Assembly: GCF_002284575.1 (NCBI RefSeq)
Contig: NZ_NPKJ01000027.1
Location: 1-64,000, forward strand
Source of the DNA: Mesorhizobium temperatum
Lineage (GTDB): Bacteria > Pseudomonadota > Alphaproteobacteria > Rhizobiales > Rhizobiaceae
Length of the DNA stretch: 64,000 bases
Direction of reading: 5' to 3'
Part shown: positions 36,284 through 45,827 of the stretch, piece after piece
How the letters are laid out: the number at the start of each line of letters is the position of its first letter
Position numbering within the stretch: the stretch's first letter is position 1
The notes under the pieces: model-generated
Seen by the model: the letters and a program-made list of their open reading frames with translations, nothing else
What the model was told of the DNA's origin: nothing
Database searches by the model: none
Position numbers and translations under genes: made by a program

Positions 36284-36314
36284 GACTTCTTGCGGCCTTC
36301 TCCCTGCGCGCTCC

Positions 36315-37580
36315 TTAGTGAAACGAGCACCTCCGCTCCTCGATATGGGCGACGAACTCATGCTCGAAATGCGCCAGTGCCGCCCGCAGCCCCATAGCCG
36401 CGCCGTCGCCAAGAGCGCAGAACGTGTTGCCGAAAATGCCCTTGCAGAGCGCCTCCAGCTGTTCCAAATCGTCCGGCGCGCCCTGTCCCGCCTCGACCCG
36501 GCGCAGCACTTTCACCACCCAGTTCAGCCCTTCGCGGCAAGGCGTGCATTTGCCGCAGGACTCGTGATGGAAGAACTCGATGATCCGGGTGGCGACCTTG
36601 ACCATGCAGGTCGAGTCGTCGATCACGATCACCCCGGCCGAGCCAAGCATCGAGCCGGCCGCAGCCAGCGAGTCGAAGTCCATCCCGACGTCCAGCCCGC
36701 GCTCCGGGATCAGCGGCGCCGAGACCCCGCCGGGGATCACCGCCTTGATCCTGCGCCCCGGTGGCGGCCCGCCGGCGCGGTCCTCGACCAGTTCACGCAG
36801 CGATATGCCCATCGGCAGTTCGTAAAGGCCCGGTTGCCGCACGTGCCCGCTGAGGCAATAAAGCTTCGGACCGGGGCTCTTGTCAGGGCCGATGCCGCGA
36901 AACCAGTCCGGCCCCCGCGCCACAATATGCGGCACGCAGACCAGCGTCTCGACATTGTTGATCACGGTCGGGCTGGCGTAGAGCCCCGCGACCGCCGGAA
37001 ATGGCGGTTTCAGACGGGGCTGCGCCCGCTTGCCTTCGAGCGAGTCGAGCATCGCCGTCTCCTCGCCGCAGATATAGGCGCCGGCGCCGCAATGGATGTG
37101 CACGACGAAATTGAAATCCAAGCCCAGAATCCGTGTTCCCAGATAACCCTTCGCATGGGCCTCGGCGATCGCCTGCTCCAGCCGCCGGATCGCCAGCACG
37201 TACTCCCCGCGGATGTAGAGATAGGCGGTGTCCGCCCCGATCGCGTAAGCGCTGATCGCCATGCCCTCGATCAGCTGGTGCGGATCACGCTCCATGATGA
37301 TCCGGTCCTTGAACGTGCCCGGCTCGCCCTCATCGGCGTTGCAGCACAGGTATTTCGGCTTGTCGGCCCGTTTCGGCACGAAGCTCCATTTCAACCCGGT
37401 CGGGAATCCGGCTCCGCCGCGACCGCGCAGGTTCGATTGCTTGACGAGGTCGATGATCTCGTCGGGCGTGTACTGGCGCAGCGCCTTCGCCAGCGCCTGG
37501 TAGCCGCCGCCGGCCTCATAGCTCGAAAGCAGATGGCCATCCGGCACGTCCATGTTTCTGAGAAGGACCGGTTCGAACAT
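36315..37580 (-). CDS. nuoF: NADH-quinone oxidoreductase subunit F
   Basis: NuoF binds NADH and FMN and starts electron entry. The 421-residue protein has the NADH loop GRGGAGFPTGLKW, the FMN region NADEGEPGTFKDR, ICGEETAMLDSLEG, and the N3 cluster ligands CGKCTPCREG with a later Cys near residue 396. Length is normal. It follows nuoE by 5 bp. A further nuo locus elsewhere in such genomes is usual, so this is probably a second isoform. Confidence 0.96.
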   Translation of the reverse strand: MFEPVLLRNMDVPDGHLLSSYEAGGGYQALAKALRQYTPDEIIDLVKQSNLRGRGGAGFPTGLKWSFVPKRADKPKYLCCNADEGEPGTFKDRIIMERDPHQLIEGMAISAYAIGADTAYLYIRGEYVLAIRRLEQAIAEAHAKGYLGTRILGLDFNFVVHIHCGAGAYICGEETAMLDSLEGKRAQPRLKPPFPAVAGLYASPTVINNVETLVCVPHIVARGPDWFRGIGPDKSPGPKLYCLSGHVRQPGLYELPMGISLRELVEDRAGGPPPGRRIKAVIPGGVSAPLIPERGLDVGMDFDSLAAAGSMLGSAGVIVIDDSTCMVKVATRIIEFFHHESCGKCTPCREGLNWVVKVLRRVEAGQGAPDDLEQLEALCKGIFGNTFCALGDGAAMGLRAALAHFEHEFVAHIEERRCSFH

Positions 37581-37585
37581 GGCGG

Positions 37586-38107
37586 CTATTCACCCGGCGG
37601 TCCTGCGGCGGCGAGTTCGGCGCCAGTCGCTTGCCCTGCCGCCGCGCGCAGCCTGTCCACGAGCGCGTCGATCCGCGCAATGTCGAGGTCGCCGTGATAG
37701 TCGTCGCCGACCTGCATCACCGGGGCCATCTCGCAAGCGCCGAGGCATTCGACGGTCGAAAGCGTGAACAGCCCGTCCGGGGTCGTGCCGCCCTTTTCGA
37801 TCCCCAGCACAGTCTCCAGATGCCTCAGCAGGTCCTCGGATCGGCGCAGCATACAGGATAGGTTGTCGCAGAGTTGCAAGTGGAACAGACCCACCGGCTC
37901 GGTATGGAAGAGGGTGTAGAAGGTCGCCAATTCGTAGACCCAGACCCGCTCGACACCGAGGATGTCGGCGACCTCTTCCAACACCGGGCCGGGCAGATGG
38001 CCATGTTCCTTTTGCGCGATCAGAAGCGCGGGCATGATCGCCGAGCGCTGGTCGGGATACCGCGCCGCCGCCGCCTCGATCTGTTCGCGCATGTTCATCG
38101 CGTCCAA
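37586..38107 (-). CDS. nuoE: NADH-quinone oxidoreductase subunit E
   Basis: The 173-residue thioredoxin-fold subunit carries the N1a [2Fe-2S] ligands in LCDNLSCML and TVECLGACEMAP. GGGGA lies 11 nt before the ATG at 38107; an internal ATG at 38098 is possible. It is shorter than alphaproteobacterial housekeeping NuoE of roughly 200-380 residues because it lacks the long Ala-rich C-terminal tail. Confidence 0.95.
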   Translation of the reverse strand: MDAMNMREQIEAAAARYPDQRSAIMPALLIAQKEHGHLPGPVLEEVADILGVERVWVYELATFYTLFHTEPVGLFHLQLCDNLSCMLRRSEDLLRHLETVLGIEKGGTTPDGLFTLSTVECLGACEMAPVMQVGDDYHGDLDIARIDALVDRLRAAAGQATGAELAAAGPPGE

Positions 38108-38116
38108 AATCCCCTG

Positions 38117-39331
38117 CTACTTGTCCACCTCGGCCATCACCGGGTCGAGGCTGCCGAGCACGGCGATCATGTCCGCCAGGTAGCGGGCATTGCCGACCCC
38201 GAACAGTCCCTGAAGGTTGACGAACGACGGTGCCCGCACTTTCATCCGGAACGGTTTTTGCGACCCATCGCTGATGATATAAAACCCGAGCTCGCCCTTT
38301 GGCGCCTCGATCGCCGAATAGACCTCGCCCTTCGGCACCTTGAAGCCATAGGCCGATAGGTCGAAATGCTGGATCAGCGCCTCCATCGAGCAGTGCACTT
38401 TGTCCTTGTTCACCGGGAAAGCGATTGTCGGCATATCGATCTGGAACGGCCCCTCGGGCATCTGGTCGAGGCATTGTTCGATGATCCGGACGCTCTCGCG
38501 CATCTCCTCGACCCGGCATCGCCAGCGCGCGTAGCAATCGCCCTCGTCGCGGGTGATGACGTTGAAGTCGAGCCGGTCGTAAATCTCGTAAGGCTCGTCG
38601 CGGCGGATGTCCCAGTCGACGCCCGAGGCCCGCAGGTTCGGGCCACTCAGGCCAAGGTCGATGCCGTCCTCGGCTGAGATCACGCCGATCCCCTGCGTGC
38701 GCTTCAGGAACACCCGGTTGTTCTCGACCAGCCGTTCATAGTCGCGGATCCGGTTCGGGAAGATGTCGCAGAACTCCCTGATCTTGGGGAAGAACCCGTC
38801 GGGCAGGTCCTCGCGCACACCCCCGACCCGGCAGAAGGACGTGTGCATCCGCGCCCCGCTGATCATCTCCAACAGGTCCATGATCATTTCGCGCTCGCGC
38901 ATGGCGTAAACCAACGCGGTCATGGCGCCCAGGTCCATCGGCAACGCGCCGGTGATCAGGAGGTGACCAGAGATCCGCGCGAGTTCGGCCATCAGCACGC
39001 GGATATATTGCGCGCGGATCGGCGCTTCGATGCCCAGGAGCTTCTCCACCGCTAGCGCAAAAGCGAGGTTGTTCGAGGGCGGGCAGAGGTAGTCGAGCCG
39101 GTCGGTTAGTGGAAAAATCTGGGTGTAAGTGAAGCTCTCGGCCAGCTTTTCGGTGCCGCGGTGGAGGTAGCCGATGTGCGGGTCCACGCGCGCGACATAC
39201 TCGCCGTCCAGCTCAAGGACGAGCCGCAGCACCCCATGCGTGCTGGGATGCTGCGGGCCGAGGTTGAGAAGCACCTCCTTGGTCTGGAGCGCTTCGCCCT
39301 CTGGCCTCGTCAATTCCGTGACTTCAGTCAT
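38117..39331 (-). CDS. nuoD: NADH-quinone oxidoreductase subunit D
   Basis: The 49-kDa-type subunit forms the quinone site together with NuoB. It has LNLGPQHPSTHGVLRLVLEL, the HIGYLHRGTEKL block, and a C-terminal GDGS-type region replaced by ISDGSQKPFRMKVRAPSF. The 404-residue length is normal and it is separate from nuoC, not fused as in enterobacteria. It follows nuoC by 6 bp. Confidence 0.96.
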   Translation of the reverse strand: MTEVTELTRPEGEALQTKEVLLNLGPQHPSTHGVLRLVLELDGEYVARVDPHIGYLHRGTEKLAESFTYTQIFPLTDRLDYLCPPSNNLAFALAVEKLLGIEAPIRAQYIRVLMAELARISGHLLITGALPMDLGAMTALVYAMREREMIMDLLEMISGARMHTSFCRVGGVREDLPDGFFPKIREFCDIFPNRIRDYERLVENNRVFLKRTQGIGVISAEDGIDLGLSGPNLRASGVDWDIRRDEPYEIYDRLDFNVITRDEGDCYARWRCRVEEMRESVRIIEQCLDQMPEGPFQIDMPTIAFPVNKDKVHCSMEALIQHFDLSAYGFKVPKGEVYSAIEAPKGELGFYIISDGSQKPFRMKVRAPSFVNLQGLFGVGNARYLADMIAVLGSLDPVMAEVDK

Positions 39332-39337
39332 CTCAAG

Positions 39338-39895
39338 TCACCGTTCCCGGCGTTCTCCCTGCGGTATGTCCCTGGTGGCAAGGTCGGGCTGCGTCGGCGG
39401 CGGGCCTTCCGCGCCAAACGGGTTCAGCGTATCCTTGTAGCCGCGAAGCGGAAAGTCCTTGCGCTGCGGGAAACCCTCGAATCCTTCCCACATGTAGATT
39501 CGGCGCAGGTCGGGATGGCCGTTGAACCTGATCCCGTACATGTCCCAGGCCTCGCGCTCGTGCCAGTTGGCGGTCCGCCACACCCCCGTCACCGACGGGA
39601 CCCGCGGCGGATCGCCGAGGCGGCATTTGATCCGAACGCGCCATTTGTTCGGCAGCGAATAGAGGTGGTACACCGCCTCGTAGCGCAGCGTTTCGGGATA
39701 ATGGTCGACCCCGCAGATGTCGGACAGGAAATCGAACCGCAGCGCCGGATGGCCCTTCAGGAATTGGCAAAGCTCGATGATCATGTCAGGCGGTGAGGCG
39801 AAAGCGTGAACCCCATGCGAGAAGCCAAGCTCCTCGATTTCCCCCCCGAAACGTTCCGCGATCAGGGTGCGGATGAGGGACGTCTCCACGCTCAT
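39338..39895 (-). CDS. nuoC: NADH-quinone oxidoreductase subunit C
   Basis: The 185-residue protein contains the family core [20 protein letters not shown] followed by [21 protein letters not shown]. The start at 39895 overlaps the nuoB stop by ATGA. It is a peripheral-arm subunit without cofactors that supports NuoD and NuoI. Confidence 0.95.
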   Translation of the reverse strand: MSVETSLIRTLIAERFGGEIEELGFSHGVHAFASPPDMIIELCQFLKGHPALRFDFLSDICGVDHYPETLRYEAVYHLYSLPNKWRVRIKCRLGDPPRVPSVTGVWRTANWHEREAWDMYGIRFNGHPDLRRIYMWEGFEGFPQRKDFPLRGYKDTLNPFGAEGPPPTQPDLATRDIPQGERRER

Positions 39896-40395
39896 GAGGC
39901 TGCAACCCGATCCAGAGGCGTCCCGGCCAGCGCGCGGGACCTCTTGATCTTCTCTTGGAGCAGAAGGATGCCATGCATCAGTGCCTCGGGCCGCGGCGGG
40001 CAGCCGGGCACATGCACGTCCACCGGCACGAAAGTCTCCGCCCCCTGCACCACGGCGTAAGTGTTGTAGACCCCGCCCGAGATCGCGCAGGTCCCCATCG
40101 CGATGACCCAGCGCGGCTCCGGCATCTGGTCATAGAGCCGGCGCACGACTGGCGCGAATTTCCGCGTCACGGTGCCGGCGATGATCATCACGTCGGACTG
40201 GCGCGGCGAAGGCCGGAACACCACGCCGAACCGGTCGAGATCGTAGCGCGCACAACCCGCCGAGATCATCTCGATGGCGCAGCAGGCGATGCCGAAGGTC
40301 TCGGGCCAAAGCGCCGACCTTCGGCTCCAGCTGATCACGCTGTCGGCCGTGGTGAACAGCACGCTGTCGCGGATTGCGTTGTTTACTCCTCCCAT
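39892..40395 (-). CDS. nuoB: NADH-quinone oxidoreductase subunit B
   Basis: NuoB holds cluster N2, the direct donor to quinone. The ATG at 40395 lies inside the end of nuoA and gives 167 residues. The cysteines are C38 and C39 (tandem), C103 in MGTCAISGG and C132 in VPGCPPRPE. GRGxPPRPE-type and YDLDRFGVV motifs are intact. Confidence 0.96.
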   Translation of the reverse strand: MGGVNNAIRDSVLFTTADSVISWSRRSALWPETFGIACCAIEMISAGCARYDLDRFGVVFRPSPRQSDVMIIAGTVTRKFAPVVRRLYDQMPEPRWVIAMGTCAISGGVYNTYAVVQGAETFVPVDVHVPGCPPRPEALMHGILLLQEKIKRSRALAGTPLDRVAAS

Positions 40396-40748
40396 CCTAA
40401 CGCCCCCTTCAGCCAGGCGTAGGCGAAGCCCACAAGAAGCAGCAACATGAAGACAAACATCTCGACATAGCCGACCAGTCCGATCTCTTTCAGGACGACA
40501 GCCCAGGGAAAGAGGAACATCGCCTCGACATCGAAGACGACCAGCAGGATCGCGAGGATGAAGAACTGCACCCTGAAGCGGCCCCCGGCGGCCTCGCCGG
40601 CCGGGTCCATACCGCACTCATAGGGCATGTTCTTCGCGGGATAGGGGTTGGACGGGCGCAGGAGCGAGGAGACGAACAGCGTCGCCACGGCCACCAGGAC
40701 AATTCCGGCGACCATGAAGAGAACCGGCAGGAATTCCATTCCAGTCAT
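40383..40748 (-). CDS. nuoA: NADH-quinone oxidoreductase subunit A
   Basis: The 121-residue protein has three hydrophobic helices and the loop with [11 protein letters not shown], then [19 protein letters not shown], which are diagnostic for NuoA. It overlaps nuoB by 13 bp. A 153-bp gap separates it from nuoN upstream; I see no clear promoter in it, but a second transcription start there is possible. Confidence 0.95.
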   Translation of the reverse strand: MTGMEFLPVLFMVAGIVLVAVATLFVSSLLRPSNPYPAKNMPYECGMDPAGEAAGGRFRVQFFILAILLVVFDVEAMFLFPWAVVLKEIGLVGYVEMFVFMLLLLVGFAYAWLKGALGWEE

Positions 40749-40901
40749 GTCGCGCTGCCCCGGTCACCCACCGAGGGCTTGCTCAAGCTGCGACCGACCA
40801 ATCTTCTGGCCGGCGGTGCGGCCCTCGTGCAGCGACTAGGGCATCCTTTCGTACGCTCCAAGAGTATTCCGTTGGCCGGTTCATTGCAAATCCAATCGTG
40901 G

Positions 40902-42341
40902 TCAACCGCCGAACACGGAACTCTGGGCAAGCCTCAGAAACCACGCCGGAAATAGTCCGATGCCGATGGTGCCGGCGGCGGTCAAGGCGAGTGTGGCGCG
41001 GACCGAGGGCGACAGCGCCAGGTCGAACGCGCGCTCCGGCTCGCGCATGTAGATCACCATAACTATGCGGATATAGAAATAGGCGGCGACGGCGCTCAAC
41101 AGCACTGCAATCACCGCCAGTATGACGAAACCCCGCTCGATGAGCGCAACCAGCACGTAGAACTTGGCGAAGAACCCGGCCGTCGGCGGAATGCCGGCCA
41201 GCGAGAACAGATAGAGCAGCATCAGAAGCGCCAGCCCGGGATGCGACTTGGCGAAACCCGCGTACTCCTCGATGACCTCGCCTGAGAAATCGCCGTTCCG
41301 CATCATGATGACGGTGCCGAAGATGCCGAGGTTCATGAACGCATAGATCAGCAGGTAGAGCATTACGCTGGCAATCCCGTCCGCACCGCCGGCCACCACG
41401 CCGAACATGGCGAACCCTGCATGGGCAATGCTGGAATAGGCCAAGAGGCGCTTGAAATTGTCTTGGACCAGCGCCACGAAACTGCCGAGCGCCATCGTCA
41501 CCACAGCAATGACCGCGACGATGATCCAGGCGTCCGAGGCTGCGACAAGCGGGTTGAGGAACACCCGCAGGATCACCGCGAACGCCGCCGCCTTGGGGCC
41601 TACTGACATGAAGGCGGTGATCGTCGTCGGGGCGCCTTCATAGACGTCCGGCACCCACATATGGAACGGCACCGCGCCGACCTTGAAGACCAGTCCCGCG
41701 ACGATGAAGACCACCGCCAGCAGCAATCCGGGATCGAGCGGATCGCCGGTCACCGCCGCAGCCATCCCGTCCAGCTGCGTCGTGCCGGTGAGCCCGTAGA
41801 CCAGCGAAACGCCGTAAAGGAAAATCCCGGTCGAGACCCCGCCAAGGATCACGTATTTCAGCGACGCTTCGTTCGACCGCCGCTGCTGCCGCAGGAAGCC
41901 GGTCAGCACATAGGTGGAGAGCGCCATCAGTTCGAGGCCCACATAGATCGACAGGAGGTCGGTCGCCGAGGCCAAGATCATCATTCCCGAAAGCGCGAAG
42001 AGCAGCAGGACATAGTATTCGCTGCTCCCGATCTTTTCGATCTCTGTATATTTTCGCGAAAGGAGGAATGTCAGAACGGTGGCTAAGTAGAACAGGACCT
42101 TGAAGAAGACCGCGAAGGGGTCGGCGATGAACATGCCCGTGTAGGCCGGCCGCACCTCTCCCGCCAGCATGAGTGTCGCCAAGCCGGCTATCAACACGAC
42201 CGCGACGGAAGCCCAGACAAGGAAATGTCCCTGCCCCTTCCGCACAAGCTGTCCCAGGATCAGCAATATGCAGGCCCCAGCGACCACCACGATCTCGGGC
42301 AGGCTCGCGAGGATCGACTGGAAAAGCGCGGCGGCGGTCAT
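40902..42341 (-). CDS. nuoN: NADH-quinone oxidoreductase subunit N
   Basis: This antiporter-like subunit of 479 residues has about 14 helices. It carries LELMALSTYVLTGF with the conserved Glu of helix 5, VFKVGAVPFHMWVPDVYEGAP with the helix 7 Lys, and FAKFYVLVALIERG with the late Lys. GIPPTAGFFAKF is typical. Its start overlaps the nuoM stop as ATGA. It is the membrane-arm pump module closest to NuoK and NuoJ. Confidence 0.95.
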   Translation of the reverse strand: MTAAALFQSILASLPEIVVVAGACILLILGQLVRKGQGHFLVWASVAVVLIAGLATLMLAGEVRPAYTGMFIADPFAVFFKVLFYLATVLTFLLSRKYTEIEKIGSSEYYVLLLFALSGMMILASATDLLSIYVGLELMALSTYVLTGFLRQQRRSNEASLKYVILGGVSTGIFLYGVSLVYGLTGTTQLDGMAAAVTGDPLDPGLLLAVVFIVAGLVFKVGAVPFHMWVPDVYEGAPTTITAFMSVGPKAAAFAVILRVFLNPLVAASDAWIIVAVIAVVTMALGSFVALVQDNFKRLLAYSSIAHAGFAMFGVVAGGADGIASVMLYLLIYAFMNLGIFGTVIMMRNGDFSGEVIEEYAGFAKSHPGLALLMLLYLFSLAGIPPTAGFFAKFYVLVALIERGFVILAVIAVLLSAVAAYFYIRIVMVIYMREPERAFDLALSPSVRATLALTAAGTIGIGLFPAWFLRLAQSSVFGG

Positions 42342-43813
42342 TGAGCGCCCCCGTCACCGTGCACCTGCGCCAGCAGATGCCTCATCGAAGCGTCGATGAT
42401 GTCGAGAAAGGGTTTCGGATAAAGCCCGACCCACAGCACGAAGACGGCCAGTGGCACGATCGCCACCAGTTCGCGGGCGTTCACGTCGCGTATCTTGAAC
42501 CGCAAGTCGACGCTGGCCGGACCGAGCGCGACTTTCCTATACATGCCAAGCAGGTAGGCCGCGCCCAGCAGAGCCCCCAGAACGGCGGCGGCGCCGACAG
42601 CCAGATTGGCCGCAAACGCGCCTGACAGCACCAGCAACTCGCCCACGAACGAATTCGTTCCCGGCAGCGCCATCGACGACAGGGTGAACAGCGCAAGAAA
42701 CCCGGTATAGACCGGCGCCGCCTTCATCAGCCCGCCATAATCCGCGATGCTGCGGGTATGGGTCCGCTCGTAGATCAGGCCGACGAACAGGAACAACGCG
42801 CCCGTCGTTACGCCATGATTGAACATTTGCAGGATGCCGCCCTCGAGCCCGCGGAGGTTCAACGTGAAAATCCCCAGCGTCACGAAGCCCATGTGGCTGA
42901 TGCTGGAATAGGCCACCAGCTTCTTGAGATCATCCTGCGCCAAGGCAAGCAACCCGCCATAGACGATCGCAAGCGCCGAAAGGGCCAGCATCAGCGTCGA
43001 ATAATGCACCGACGCCTCCGGCAGCATCGGCAGCGAGAACCGCAGGAACCCGTAGGCGCCCATCTTCAGGAGCACTCCGGCGAGGATGATGCTGCCCGCC
43101 GTCGGCGCTTGCACATGGGCGTCCGGCAGCCATGTATGGACCGGGACCATCGGCACCTTGACTGCGAAAGCGATCAGGAAAGCAAAGAACAGCCAGGACT
43201 GAACCCGGAACGGCAAATCCTGCGCCGTCAGGGCGAGGATGTCGAAGGTCTCGCCGCCGTGGAGATAGAGCACGATGACCCCGATCAGGAACAGAAGGCT
43301 GCCCGCCAGCGTGTAGAGGAAGAATTTGAACGCCGCATAGACCCGGCCGTCGCCGCCCCAGACGCCGATGATCACGTACATCGGGATCAGCATCGCCTCC
43401 CAGAAGACGTAGAACAGGAACAGGTCGAGCGCGCAGAAAACCCCCAGCATCAGCGCCTGCATGGCCAGCAGGCTGACCATGAACTCCTTCACCTTGCGGT
43501 CGATCGCGACCCACGAGGCGAGCACGCAGATCCAGCCCAATAGCGCAGTCAGGAATACAAAGAGCGCGCTGATTCCGTCGATGCCAAGCGCGTAAGTGAT
43601 TCCGAGCGCGGGCACCCACGGGCGCGTCTCGGTGAACTGCATCTCGTGGGTAGTGGTGTCAAAGCCGGCCAGCATCACGATGCAGAGAGCAAAGTCGAGG
43701 ACGGTGACGCCCAGCGCCGTCCACCGCACCGCATCGTCGTTGCGGAGAAACATCACAACCGCTGCCCCGGCGGCGGGCATGAACACGATGAGGCTAAGCA
43801 GCGGGAACACCAT
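42338..43813 (-). CDS. nuoM: NADH-quinone oxidoreductase subunit M
   Basis: The 491-residue protein has the NuoM pattern: WEAMLIPMYVIIGVWGGDGR with the helix 5 Glu, FAVKVPMVPVHTWLPDAHVQAPTAGS with the helix 7 Lys, KKLVAYSSISHMGFV, and MALPGTNSFVGELLV. It lies between the NuoL-like gene (6 bp gap) and nuoN. Confidence 0.95.
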   Translation of the reverse strand: MVFPLLSLIVFMPAAGAAVVMFLRNDDAVRWTALGVTVLDFALCIVMLAGFDTTTHEMQFTETRPWVPALGITYALGIDGISALFVFLTALLGWICVLASWVAIDRKVKEFMVSLLAMQALMLGVFCALDLFLFYVFWEAMLIPMYVIIGVWGGDGRVYAAFKFFLYTLAGSLLFLIGVIVLYLHGGETFDILALTAQDLPFRVQSWLFFAFLIAFAVKVPMVPVHTWLPDAHVQAPTAGSIILAGVLLKMGAYGFLRFSLPMLPEASVHYSTLMLALSALAIVYGGLLALAQDDLKKLVAYSSISHMGFVTLGIFTLNLRGLEGGILQMFNHGVTTGALFLFVGLIYERTHTRSIADYGGLMKAAPVYTGFLALFTLSSMALPGTNSFVGELLVLSGAFAANLAVGAAAVLGALLGAAYLLGMYRKVALGPASVDLRFKIRDVNARELVAIVPLAVFVLWVGLYPKPFLDIIDASMRHLLAQVHGDGGAQ

Positions 43814-43819
43814 CGCACC

Positions 43820-45580
43820 CTACTGCCACGCCACGGCGAAGACGGCGATGGCTGCGATCACACCGACGATCATCGCCAGCGCGTAATGGGTCACGACGCC
43901 GGTCTGCAGCTTGCGCAGCGCGCCGCCACCGCGCAGGATCGAGCGGGCGACGCCGCTCACGACGGCGTCCACACCGTTGAGATCGATCCGCAGTCCGGCC
44001 CGTGCGGTCCCGTGCAGGAAGGGCAGCACCGCGGTCTCGGACACGTCGCTCACCGCCTGCTCGTAGCGCGCCAACGGTTTTTCGGCGAGCCACATGAAAT
44101 GCCGCGCGCCTTTGCGGTAGAACCAGTCGGTGTCGAGGCTGATCGTGTTCTCGGGGTCGAGCGCCCTGAGGAACAGCACGAAGCCCAGTGCGGTGAACAT
44201 CAGCACACCGAGGCTCTCGGTGACATGGACGCCGGTGTAGGGTTCGAAGTCGACCCGATAGGGCAGAAGCGCGTAAATCGGCTGGGGGAAAACCCCGATC
44301 GCAATGCAGAGCACCGCCGCCATGCCCATCGCAACGAGCATGTTGCGGGGCGGCTCGCGCGCCTGAAGCCCCCGGTCGGTGCCGAAGAACATGTAGTAGG
44401 GCAGCTTCAGCCCGGTGTGCAGGAAGGTTCCCGACGACGCCATGGTGAGCGCTAACACCACCAGCGCGCGGTGGTCCTGCCCAGCGGCGGCGACCACCAT
44501 CGACTTGGTGACGAAGCCCGAGAAGAACGGAAATGCCGAGATCGCGAAGGCGCCGACCATGTAGAGCGCCACGGTCAGCGGCATGGTCCTGTAGAGCCCG
44601 CCGAGCTCGGTGAGCTTGCGCAGCCCGGTGACATGGATCACCGCCCCCGCGCCCATGAACAGGAGCGCCTTGTAGAGGATATGCGCGAAGGCATGGCTAG
44701 TGGCCCCGTTTACCGCCATCTCGGTGCCGATGCCGACGCCCGCCACCATGTAGCCCACCTGGCTGACGATGTGATAGGCCAAGAGCCGCCGGCAGTCGTT
44801 CTCCAACACCGCGTAGATGACGCCGTAAAGCGCCATCACCGTGCCGAGCCAGACCAGAATCTCGGTCCCCGGAAACGTCCGCGCCAGCACGTAGACGGCA
44901 GTCTTGGTGGTGAAGGCGCTCATGAACACCGCCCCGGTGACGGTCGCCTCCGGGTAGGCGTCGGTCAGCCAGGCGTTGAGCGGCGGCACCGCGGCGTTGA
45001 GCATGAACCCGGCAAGGATCAGGTAGGCGGCGACGCCCATCCCCCCCTCGATCGGGCCGAAGAGCAGCGAGCCGGTGGCGAGCCCGTGGAGAATGACGCC
45101 GCCGAGCAGGGCGACGCCGCCGGTGATATGGACCATGAGATACCGAAACCCGGCACGGACCGCCGGCCCGCCGCGCTGGGCAAAGACCAGATAGGCAGAG
45201 GCAAACGCCATACCTTCCCAGAACAGGAACAGGGTCAGGTAGTCGCCGGCAAACACCACGCCGAGCGCGCTGCCGACGTAGACGAACGCCGCCACATGCT
45301 CTCCGGCGCGCGTCAGGTGCAGCGCGTAGACCATGCCGATCAGCGCCATGATAGTGAAAACGGTGGCGAAGACGATGCTCAACTTGTCGACCTTCGCGAT
45401 CAGGAGTTCCTGCCCGATGAACTGCGCCGCACCGTAGCTGCCAGGCTGCATCGTGAAAACGGCGAGGATCGCCAGCGCCGGGATCAGCAGCAGATAAGCC
45501 TTGCGGATTGACCCTTTCAGGAAGGGGATCGGCAGGGCGCCGAGAATGAATAGGACGGCGGGATGGACGAAGTCAGTCAT
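43820..45580 (-). CDS. nuoL: NuoL/MrpD-type antiporter subunit with NuoL-like C-terminal arm
   Basis: The 586-residue protein has the antiporter core (FLFWEGMAFASAYLVFAQRG, AVPPLNAWLTDAYPEATVTG, RRLLAYHIVSQVGYM) and then, after the last core helix, about 95 residues containing DTDWFYRKG and RGGGALRKLQTGVVTHYALAM before a final helix. That end resembles the lateral-helix arm and terminal helix of NuoL. The N-terminus lacks part of a standard NuoL (about 610-660 residues) and looks MrpD-like. I assign the NuoL position with moderate certainty. Confidence 0.8.
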   Translation of the reverse strand: MTDFVHPAVLFILGALPIPFLKGSIRKAYLLLIPALAILAVFTMQPGSYGAAQFIGQELLIAKVDKLSIVFATVFTIMALIGMVYALHLTRAGEHVAAFVYVGSALGVVFAGDYLTLFLFWEGMAFASAYLVFAQRGGPAVRAGFRYLMVHITGGVALLGGVILHGLATGSLLFGPIEGGMGVAAYLILAGFMLNAAVPPLNAWLTDAYPEATVTGAVFMSAFTTKTAVYVLARTFPGTEILVWLGTVMALYGVIYAVLENDCRRLLAYHIVSQVGYMVAGVGIGTEMAVNGATSHAFAHILYKALLFMGAGAVIHVTGLRKLTELGGLYRTMPLTVALYMVGAFAISAFPFFSGFVTKSMVVAAAGQDHRALVVLALTMASSGTFLHTGLKLPYYMFFGTDRGLQAREPPRNMLVAMGMAAVLCIAIGVFPQPIYALLPYRVDFEPYTGVHVTESLGVLMFTALGFVLFLRALDPENTISLDTDWFYRKGARHFMWLAEKPLARYEQAVSDVSETAVLPFLHGTARAGLRIDLNGVDAVVSGVARSILRGGGALRKLQTGVVTHYALAMIVGVIAAIAVFAVAWQ

Positions 45581-45827
45581 AATAGTCCTCGCGCCGCATC
45601 AGCCCACCCTGATGGCCGAGGAACTTGGAAAATAGGATCAGCAGCACGCAGGAGCCGAAGCCGTAGACGGCCGACCAGCCGGGCAGGCGGTCCCACAGGT
45701 ATTCGGCGTGTTCGCGGAAGACCAGAAAGTCTGCGATGACGATCAGAACGAGCACGAGAAAGAACAGCCAGCGGCGCTGCTTCGCATATCGCCTGTCACC
45801 AAAGAAATCGACGACGCGCTTGATCAT
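45573..45827 (-). CDS. small two-helix membrane protein of the complex I operon, 84 aa
   Basis: The ATG at 45827 overlaps the stop of the MrpD-like gene and its own stop overlaps the NuoL-like gene by 8 bp, so it is tightly coupled. It has a basic N-terminus (VVDFFGDRRYAKQRRW) and two hydrophobic segments, LFFLVLVLIVIADFLVF and AVYGFGSCVLLILFSKFLG. It is not one of the 14 standard subunits. It may be an accessory membrane subunit that joins the extra antiporter module; that is inferred from coupling. Confidence 0.75.
   Translation of the reverse strand: MIKRVVDFFGDRRYAKQRRWLFFLVLVLIVIADFLVFREHAEYLWDRLPGWSAVYGFGSCVLLILFSKFLGHQGGLMRREDYYD

Noticed and set aside
42758..45511. Long plus-strand frames antisense to nuoM and the NuoL-like gene
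   Set aside because: Shadow composition rich in His, Arg and Gln, no ribosome sites, and they oppose well-conserved membrane proteins.
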